NCBI RefSeq assembly: GCF_018736085.1
Contig: NZ_CP076134.1
Span: 806,001 to 870,000, forward strand
Direction of reading: 5' to 3'
DNA length: 64,000 bases
DNA from: Bradyrhizobium sediminis
GTDB taxonomy: Bacteria; Pseudomonadota; Alphaproteobacteria; Rhizobiales; Xanthobacteraceae
Position numbers and translations under genes: made by a program. Numbering within the stretch: position 1 is the first letter of the stretch; the number at the start of each line of letters is the position of its first letter. The notes beneath the pieces were generated by a model. The model was not told the DNA's origin and did not search any database. It saw only the letters and a program-made list of their open reading frames with translations. Positions 58,136-64,000 of this stretch are shown in pieces.

Positions 58136-58323
58136 CTGCTGCTCTTGCGCGGATATATTTTTTCGACCGCGCGCGGTGTCATCGGGCCGGCCAGAGGCCG
58201 GATCCGGTGGCCTCGCCCCGGAATGACCGTGCAACCCCATCAAATAGCCGCAAATTCCAGCCCTTTTGCCATCGGGGCCTCATTCGCCCTATACTTTATG
58301 CATAGCAAAAATCGGGGCGGGCT

Positions 58324-59613
<1,290 letters not shown>

Positions 59614-59632
59614 GTTGTTTGAGGTGCAATCG

Positions 59633-60088
59633 GTGACAGCCCAGCTCAAAATGATCGCGCTCGATGCCGACGACCTCGCCGTCATTTCCGCGCATGTGCA
59701 GGATGCCCGCGTGCAGGCCGCCGACATCATCTGGCGGCAGGGCGAAAAGCGTCTGGTGATCGGCATGAACCGGCTGGACTGGGAGCAGACGCTGGCGGGC
59801 GAGACCTCGCCGCGCCGCCTGATCGCGGCGCTGCGCTTCGACCGGGTATTGGCCTGCAGGTCGCGCAATATCGATCTGCAGGCGCCGCAAGCGCCCCTCG
59901 AGCTGCTCGGCATCGAGTTTCATCCCGGCGAAGCCCCAGGCGGCAGCGCGGTCCTTTTGTTCAGTCAGGGCGGGGCGCTGCGGCTCGACGTCGAATGCCT
60001 CGAATGCGAGCTCACCGACCTCGGCGCCGACGATTCCGGAGCAGGCGGTCTCGGCGAAGGCGCCGCGCCGTCGGGGCAGGGGGCGTGA
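59633..60088 (+). CDS. DUF2948 family protein
   Basis: A 151-residue protein of the DUF2948 family, which follows murA in many Rhizobiales: LKMIALDADDLAVISAHVQDARVQAADI, RLVIGMNRLDWEQ, RALRFDRVLACRSRNIDLQAPQAPLELLGIEF and a C-terminal acidic tail (LRLDVECLECELTDLGADDSG). Function unknown. The start is GTG 59633 after GAGGTG; GTG 59624 is possible. 19 bp after murA, so probably cotranscribed. After it comes the IS element. Confidence 0.8.
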   Translation: MTAQLKMIALDADDLAVISAHVQDARVQAADIIWRQGEKRLVIGMNRLDWEQTLAGETSPRRLIAALRFDRVLACRSRNIDLQAPQAPLELLGIEFHPGEAPGGSAVLLFSQGGALRLDVECLECELTDLGADDSGAGGLGEGAAPSGQGA

Positions 60089-60104
60089 GCACGCGACACG
60101 CATC

Positions 60105-60135
60105 CATCGTCGTCCCGGCGAACGCCGGGACCCAT
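60105..60135. repeat. left arm of a palindromic intergenic repeat split by the IS element
   Basis: CATCGTCGTCCCGGCGAACG then CCGGGACCCAT. This pairs with the right arm at 61577-61613 (ATGGGTCCCGG ... GCTTGGCCGGGACGACG) as an inverted repeat. Sequence between them up to 60207 is the rest of the repeat's left part. Confidence 0.7.
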
Positions 60136-60278
60136 AGCCACTCATGCCAGCCGTTAATGGGATTGCCGCCCCGGTTCGTCGCCCCACAGACGCTGGTGGC
60201 TGATGGGGTGGACGGCCCCCTACGGCATCAGTTGTGCCAGAATGAGGTTGTTGCAAATCTCAGACAAAGGAGCCGTCC

Positions 60279-61319
60279 GTGGAACAGATTATCCGAATTG
60301 GCATGGATACGTCGAAGCATATTTTCCAGCTGCATGGGGTTGATGCGACCGAACGGCCGGTGTTGCGCAGGCGGCTCGGCCGGGCGCAAATGGTGGCATT
60401 TTTTACCAAGCAGCCGCCGACCGTGATCGGGATCGAGGCCTGCGGTGCGGCGCATTATTGGGCGCGCGAGCTTGGCAAGCTCGGCCACGAGGTGAAGCTG
60501 ATCGCGCCGCAACACGTGAAGCCTTACGTCAGGCGGAACAAGAACGACGGGCGAGATGCCGAGGGGCTGTGTGAAGCGATGGGCCGACCGACGATGCGGT
60601 TTGTGCCAGTGAAGACGGCCGAGCAGCAGGCAGCTTTGATGCTGGCAGGTCTCCGCGAGCAGATGGTCGCCCGTCGCACCCAGCTCAGCAATATGATCCG
60701 GGGCTATGCGGCAGAGTTCGGCCTTGCGGTGGCCAAGGGCCTCGACAAGATCGAACCGCTTTTAGCTGGCATCGCGCAAGATGACAGCGTGCCGGCGCTG
60801 GCGCGCGAGTCGTTTGCGGTCCAGGGCCGCGAGTACGCGCAGTTGCAGGGAGAGTTGAAGGCAATCGAAGCCAGGCTGAGGGCCTGGCACCGCGGCAATG
60901 CCGATAGCCGGCGCTTGGCGAAGATTCCAGGAGTCGGGCCGATCGGCGCCACGGCGCTGGTGATGAAGACGCCTGATCCGCGTGCCTTCTCCTCGGGCCG
61001 GCATTTTGCGGCCTGGCTCGGACTGACCCCGAAAGACCACTCCACTGCCGGCAAAACCCGGCTCGGCAAGATCACCCGTGCCGGCGATGAGAGGTTGCGC
61101 AGCGTGCTGGTGGCAGGAGCGACCGCCGTGATTCAGCAGGCGAAGTACGGCCGTGGCCATCCATCGCCCTGGCTGATCGCTTTGCTCAAGCGCAAGCCGC
61201 CAAAACTCGCGGCGGTGGCGCTCGCCAACAAGATTGCCCGCATCGCCTGGAAACTGATGGTTACGGGGGATAATTACGACGGCGCGCGGATGTCTGAGGC
61301 ATCGGCGTCAGCCGCCTAA
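60279..61319 (+). CDS. IS110 family transposase
   Basis: A 346-residue DEDD transposase: Asp10 in IRIGMDTSKHIFQL, Glu53 in IGIEACGAAHYW, Asp90 and Asp93 in KNDGRDAEGL, all in place. The C-terminal transposase_20 domain has KIPGVGPIGATALVM and the serine region AFSSGRHFAAWLGLTPKDHSTAGK. Full length and no frameshift, so probably active. IS110 transposases work with a structured non-coding RNA that picks donor and target. Codon use looks like its neighbours. Confidence 0.95.
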   Translation: MEQIIRIGMDTSKHIFQLHGVDATERPVLRRRLGRAQMVAFFTKQPPTVIGIEACGAAHYWARELGKLGHEVKLIAPQHVKPYVRRNKNDGRDAEGLCEAMGRPTMRFVPVKTAEQQAALMLAGLREQMVARRTQLSNMIRGYAAEFGLAVAKGLDKIEPLLAGIAQDDSVPALARESFAVQGREYAQLQGELKAIEARLRAWHRGNADSRRLAKIPGVGPIGATALVMKTPDPRAFSSGRHFAAWLGLTPKDHSTAGKTRLGKITRAGDERLRSVLVAGATAVIQQAKYGRGHPSPWLIALLKRKPPKLAAVALANKIARIAWKLMVTGDNYDGARMSEASASAA

Positions 61320-61321
61320 GA

Positions 61322-61560
61322 GATCAGCCGGTAAGTTCGTCTTATCGGCTGAGCCGGAGCTGCAAGAGGAGCAGATGGTAGGATCGATCGATCCGAGGTG
61401 CGAGACAATCCGTGGGACCCATTGGCCCAAGACAGGTCGTGTGGTTGTTTGGAACTCGCGTCGCGGAAGCCATCTTGGCCAGCGGTCCAAGCGACCGCAC
61501 CAACAGGCCGGACATATGGATGCAAGCGATCCGATCAGACCTCAAAAAACTCTTGTGGCA
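61322..61560 (+). ncRNA. candidate bridge/seek RNA of the IS110 element
   Basis: The 3' non-coding part of the element. It begins with a 12-bp hairpin (TCAGCCGGTAAG-TTCGT-CTTATCGGCTGA, 61324-61352, one G.U pair in RNA). It contains GGGACCCAT (61414-61422), the reverse complement of ATGGGTCCC, the insertion site at 61577-61585, and ACATATGG (61512-61519), identical to the sequence at the right end (61573-61580). A weaker 9/12 match to the left target (GTGGCTGATGGG) is at 61441-61452. These are the parts expected of a bridge RNA. Ends are guessed. Confidence 0.6.
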
Positions 61561-61576
61561 CGGGGGCCGTCCACAT

Positions 61577-61613
61577 ATGGGTCCCGGCTCGCGCTTCGCT
61601 TGGCCGGGACGAC
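61577..61613. repeat. right arm of the IS-split palindromic repeat, containing the target site
   Basis: ATGGGTCCCGGCTCGCGCTT then CGCTTGGCCGGGACGAC. It is the reverse complement of the left arm apart from the loop side. The first nine bases, ATGGGTCCC, are the element's target. Confidence 0.65.
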
Positions 61614-61709
61614 GAAGATTTTGCTACCAAGCAAAGGGTTGACGGCGATTGGCCGTCGCGCCATTGAGCAACGGGCCTGTCAATAACGCCCCCGCCGGAA
61701 AGCCGTCCC

Positions 61710-63005
61710 ATGCCCATTCGTCTCGACCGAAACAGCGCCGATTTCGCCAGGCAATTCGCGGGCTTCCTTGGCGCCAAGCGCGAGGTATCGGCCGATATCG
61801 AGGCCGCGACCCGCGCCATCGTTGACGACGTGGCCGCGCGCGGCGACACGGCGCTGGTCGAGGCGACGCGCAAGTTCGACCGGCTCGAGCTGGACGCCTC
61901 CGGCCTGCGGGTGACACCAGGCGAAATCGACGCGGCGATCAAGGCCTGCGACGCCGGGACGCTGGAGGCGCTCGCCTTCGCCGGCGACCGCATCGAGCTG
62001 TTTCACCGCCGGCAATTGCCCAAGGACGAGCGCTTCACCGATGCGCTCGGCGTCGAACTCGGCTGGCGCTGGAGCGCCATCGACGCGGTCGGGCTCTACG
62101 TGCCGGGCGGCACCGCGGCCTATCCGTCCTCGGTGCTGATGAATGCGGTGCCGGCCAGGGTCGCAGGCGTCGCCCGCGTGGTGATGGTGGTGCCGTCGCC
62201 GGACGGCAAGCTCGACCCGCTGGTGCTGGCGGCGGCCCATCTCGGCGGCGTCTCCGAAATCTACCGCGTCGGCGGCGCGCAGGCGGTGGCCGCGCTCGCT
62301 TACGGCACCGCGACCATCGCGCCGGTGGCGAAGATCGTCGGCCCCGGCAACGCCTATGTCGCCGCCGCCAAGCGGCTGGTGTTCGGCAAGGTCGGCATCG
62401 ACATGATCGCCGGCCCTTCCGAAGTCCTCATCATCGCCGATGAGTCAGGCAATGCCGGCTGGATCGCGGCCGATCTGCTGGCGCAGGCCGAGCACGACGT
62501 CAACGCGCAGTCGATCCTGATCACCGATTCGAAGGCGCTGGCCGATGACGTCGGGCGCGCGGTCGAATCGCAACTCGCAACGCTGCCGCGGGCCGATATT
62601 GCGCGGGCCTCCTGGGACCAGTTCGGCGCCATTATCCTGGTGAAAAGCCTCGAGCAAGCCGTGCCGCTGGCGAACGCCATCGCCGCCGAGCACCTGGAGA
62701 TCATGACATCGGATCCGGAGGCGCTGTCGGCGCAAATCCGCAATGCCGGCGCGATCTTCCTCGGGCCCCACACCCCCGAGGCGATCGGCGATTATGTCGG
62801 CGGCTCCAACCATGTGCTGCCGACCGCGCGTTCGGCGCGGTTCTCGTCCGGCCTCGGCGTACTTGACTTCATGAAGCGAACGTCGATCCTGAAATGCGGG
62901 CCGGACCAGCTGCGGGCGCTGGGACCGGCGGCGATGACGCTGGGCAAGGCCGAAGGCCTCGATGCCCATGCGCGCTCGGTGGGATTGCGCCTCAATCTGT
63001 CATGA
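61710..63005 (+). CDS. hisD: histidinol dehydrogenase
   Basis: A 431-residue zinc enzyme that oxidises L-histidinol to L-histidine with two NAD+, the last two steps of histidine synthesis. The markers are [21 protein letters not shown], the [14 protein letters not shown] segment, [42 protein letters not shown] and the [23 protein letters not shown] signature. Length is normal. Its TGA overlaps the next ATG (ATGA). The promoter must be in the 130 bp after the IS, so the IS insertion did not break the gene. Confidence 0.96.
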   Translation: MPIRLDRNSADFARQFAGFLGAKREVSADIEAATRAIVDDVAARGDTALVEATRKFDRLELDASGLRVTPGEIDAAIKACDAGTLEALAFAGDRIELFHRRQLPKDERFTDALGVELGWRWSAIDAVGLYVPGGTAAYPSSVLMNAVPARVAGVARVVMVVPSPDGKLDPLVLAAAHLGGVSEIYRVGGAQAVAALAYGTATIAPVAKIVGPGNAYVAAAKRLVFGKVGIDMIAGPSEVLIIADESGNAGWIAADLLAQAEHDVNAQSILITDSKALADDVGRAVESQLATLPRADIARASWDQFGAIILVKSLEQAVPLANAIAAEHLEIMTSDPEALSAQIRNAGAIFLGPHTPEAIGDYVGGSNHVLPTARSARFSSGLGVLDFMKRTSILKCGPDQLRALGPAAMTLGKAEGLDAHARSVGLRLNLS

Positions 63006-63496
63006 CCAGACCGCCGCCAGACGAGGATTCAAACAATCGCATCGTCGCGGTGACGCTCGATGAGGAATCGATCGGGCGTTCCGGTCCCGATGTCGAGCAC
63101 GAGCGCGCGATTGCGATCTACGACCTGATCGAAAAGAACCTGTTCGCGCCGGAAGGCGCGGGCGGCGGGCCGTTTACGCTGCATATCGGCATCACCGGCA
63201 ACCGGCTGATGTTCGACATCCGCCGCGAGGACGGCACGCCCGTGGTGGCGCATCTGTTGTCGCTGACGCCGTTCCGGCGCATCGTGAAGGACTACTTCAT
63301 GATCTGCGACAGCTATTACCAGGCGATCCGCACCGCGACGCCGGACAAGATCGAGGCCATCGACATGGGCCGCCGCGGCATTCACGACGAAGGCTCGCGC
63401 ACCCTGCAGGAGCGCTTGAATGGCAAGGTGCGGATCGATTTCGAAACCGCCCGCCGGCTGTTTACGCTGATCACCGTTTTGCACTGGAAGGGATAG
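63002..63496 (+). CDS. UPF0262 family protein
   Basis: A 164-residue protein of the UPF0262 family found after hisD in Rhizobiales: [97 protein letters not shown]. Function unknown. ATGA overlap with hisD suggests one transcript. Confidence 0.9.
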   Translation: MTRPPPDEDSNNRIVAVTLDEESIGRSGPDVEHERAIAIYDLIEKNLFAPEGAGGGPFTLHIGITGNRLMFDIRREDGTPVVAHLLSLTPFRRIVKDYFMICDSYYQAIRTATPDKIEAIDMGRRGIHDEGSRTLQERLNGKVRIDFETARRLFTLITVLHWKG

Positions 63497-63548
63497 GGCA
63501 TGATCCCGAAAAGTGGGTACCGGTCTTTCGAAGAGGTCATGCCCAAAA
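63497..63548. repeat. palindromic intergenic repeat (GGGCATGATCCCGAAAAGTG type)
   Basis: GGCATGATCCCGAAAAGTGG, then a GTACCGGTCTTTCG centre and GGTCATGCCC. It is a known dispersed repeat of rhizobial chromosomes and falls between UPF0262 and the phosphatase. Confidence 0.75.
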
Positions 63549-63566
63549 TAAAAGAAACTTAAGCGC

Positions 63567-64000
63567 GTGGAGGCGCCTTCGCGCGTGCGCACTCCGCAGG
63601 CCGTGCTGTTCGCATGCGGCCTCAACAGCGTGCGTTCGCCGATGGCCGCCAGCCTGTTGCAGCAGATGTTTCCGCAGGCGCTTTACGTCAGATCCGCCGG
63701 CGTCCGGAAAGGCGAACTCGATCCGTTCGCGGTCGCCGTGATGGCGGAACTGGGCCAGGACATTTCCGGCCACAAGCCGATGACGTTCGAGGAACTCGAC
63801 GACTGGGAAGGGCTCAATTTCGACCTCATCATCACGCTGTCGCCGGAAGCCCATCACAAGGCGCTGGAACTGACCCGCACGATGGCGGCCGACGTCGAAT
63901 ACTGGCCGACCTCGGATCCGACCGGCGCCGAGGGCAATCGCGAGCAGAAACTGCAGGCCTATCGCGAGGTCTGCGACACCCTGCTGTTGCGCATCCGCAA
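63567..64000 (+). CDS. low molecular weight protein-tyrosine phosphatase-like protein (3' end beyond window)
   Basis: The frame runs from a GTG start into the window edge (about 144 codons shown). The P-loop CGLNSVRSP (CX5R type, Cys17) follows VLFACGLNSVRSPMAAS; RSAGVRKGELDPFAVAVMAELG and NFDLIITLSPEAHHKALEL are typical of LMW phosphatases and arsenate reductases. Substrate is open: phosphotyrosine or arsenate. No ATG start is available. Confidence 0.85.
   Translation, partial: MEAPSRVRTPQAVLFACGLNSVRSPMAASLLQQMFPQALYVRSAGVRKGELDPFAVAVMAELGQDISGHKPMTFEELDDWEGLNFDLIITLSPEAHHKALELTRTMAADVEYWPTSDPTGAEGNREQKLQAYREVCDTLLLRIR

Larger units (their letters stand above)
60208..61576 (+). mobile_element. 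IS110/IS1111-family insertion sequence
   Basis: A 1369-bp element. The transposase gene is flanked by subterminal inverted repeats GTGGACGGCCCCC (60208-60220) and GGGGGCCGTCCAC (61562-61574), exact reverse complements. The direct repeat ATGGG sits just outside (60203-60207 and 61577-61581). The element has 70 bp of non-coding DNA at the 5' end and 255 bp at the 3' end, the proportion of the IS1111 branch. It splits a palindromic repeat between DUF2948 and hisD. The exact ends are inferred to within a few bases. Confidence 0.85.

Noticed and set aside
57892..58182. 96-codon minus-strand frame over the small basic protein gene
   Set aside because: Antisense of the better supported 64-codon gene at 57941; low-complexity product.
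61316..61686. Several overlapping open frames of 60-103 codons after the transposase
   Set aside because: They cover the non-coding 3' end of the IS element, have no domain and lie over the candidate RNA.

Overview
The window is GC-rich alphaproteobacterial chromosome and looks like the Bradyrhizobium/Rhodopseudomonas group (Nitrobacteraceae). The basis is the gene content: a cox operon of the order coxB-coxA-ctaB-small membrane protein-ctaG-coxC-DUF983-SURF1, a stand-alone F0 ATP synthase operon with b and b' subunits, a C4-pathway 5-aminolevulinate synthase, hisD-UPF0262-phosphatase, Omp25/RopB-like barrels, and several palindromic intergenic repeats of the type scattered through Bradyrhizobium genomes. 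Species was not determined.

Layout. 1-5.6 kb: a TauE/SafE permease (cut by the window start), a large PodJ-like Sel1-repeat membrane protein, and a PadR regulator divergent from an NTF2-like gene across a nested palindrome. 5.7-11.2 kb: a fatty acid beta-oxidation cluster (acyl-CoA dehydrogenase, thiolase, FadJ-type bifunctional protein). 11.4-14.7 kb: glutathione S-transferase divergent from a MarR regulator, then glutamate-cysteine ligase and a PAN-domain protein. 14.8-20.2 kb: nucleotidyltransferase-like protein, lepB-tldD (overlapping), a carboxylesterase that seems to have been inserted between tldD and an invasion-associated locus B gene, and that locus B gene. 20.6-27.2 kb: aa3-type cytochrome c oxidase with its haem O synthase and assembly factors. 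27.4-31.7 kb: thrC, M16 peptidase, acetyltransferase, secreted hypothetical. 31.8-34.4 kb: atpI-B-E-G-F on the minus strand. 34.7-36.4 kb: three plus-strand genes (HCCA isomerase, hypothetical, YjbQ). 36.5-39.6 kb: MFS transporter and small membrane proteins.

39.7-49.5 kb is an acetate/short-chain-acid module: an SSS-family symporter with its DUF4212 partner, an unknown protein, a three-part exonuclease-CBS-DUF294 fusion, a LuxR-type response regulator and a convergent giant hybrid kinase whose sensor is itself an SSS transporter (CrbS/CrbR type). 49.6-57.4 kb: hemA, an MBL-fold hydrolase, a chemoreceptor, two paralogous outer-membrane barrels and small hypotheticals. 57.4-64 kb: tRNA-Thr(GGT), a truncated NTF2-like remnant, murA, DUF2948, an intact IS110/IS1111-family element, hisD, UPF0262 and a phosphatase cut by the window end.

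The most interesting object is the IS110/IS1111 element at about 60.2-61.6 kb. It has subterminal inverted repeats, sits inside a palindromic intergenic repeat, and has a 255-bp non-coding 3' region that starts with a 12-bp hairpin and contains a 9-nt sequence complementary to its own target site. That is what a bridge/seek RNA with a repeat-directed guide would look like. The second is the carboxylesterase islet, flanked by two direct copies of the 3' end of the locus B gene. No CRISPR array, rRNA or prophage was seen.
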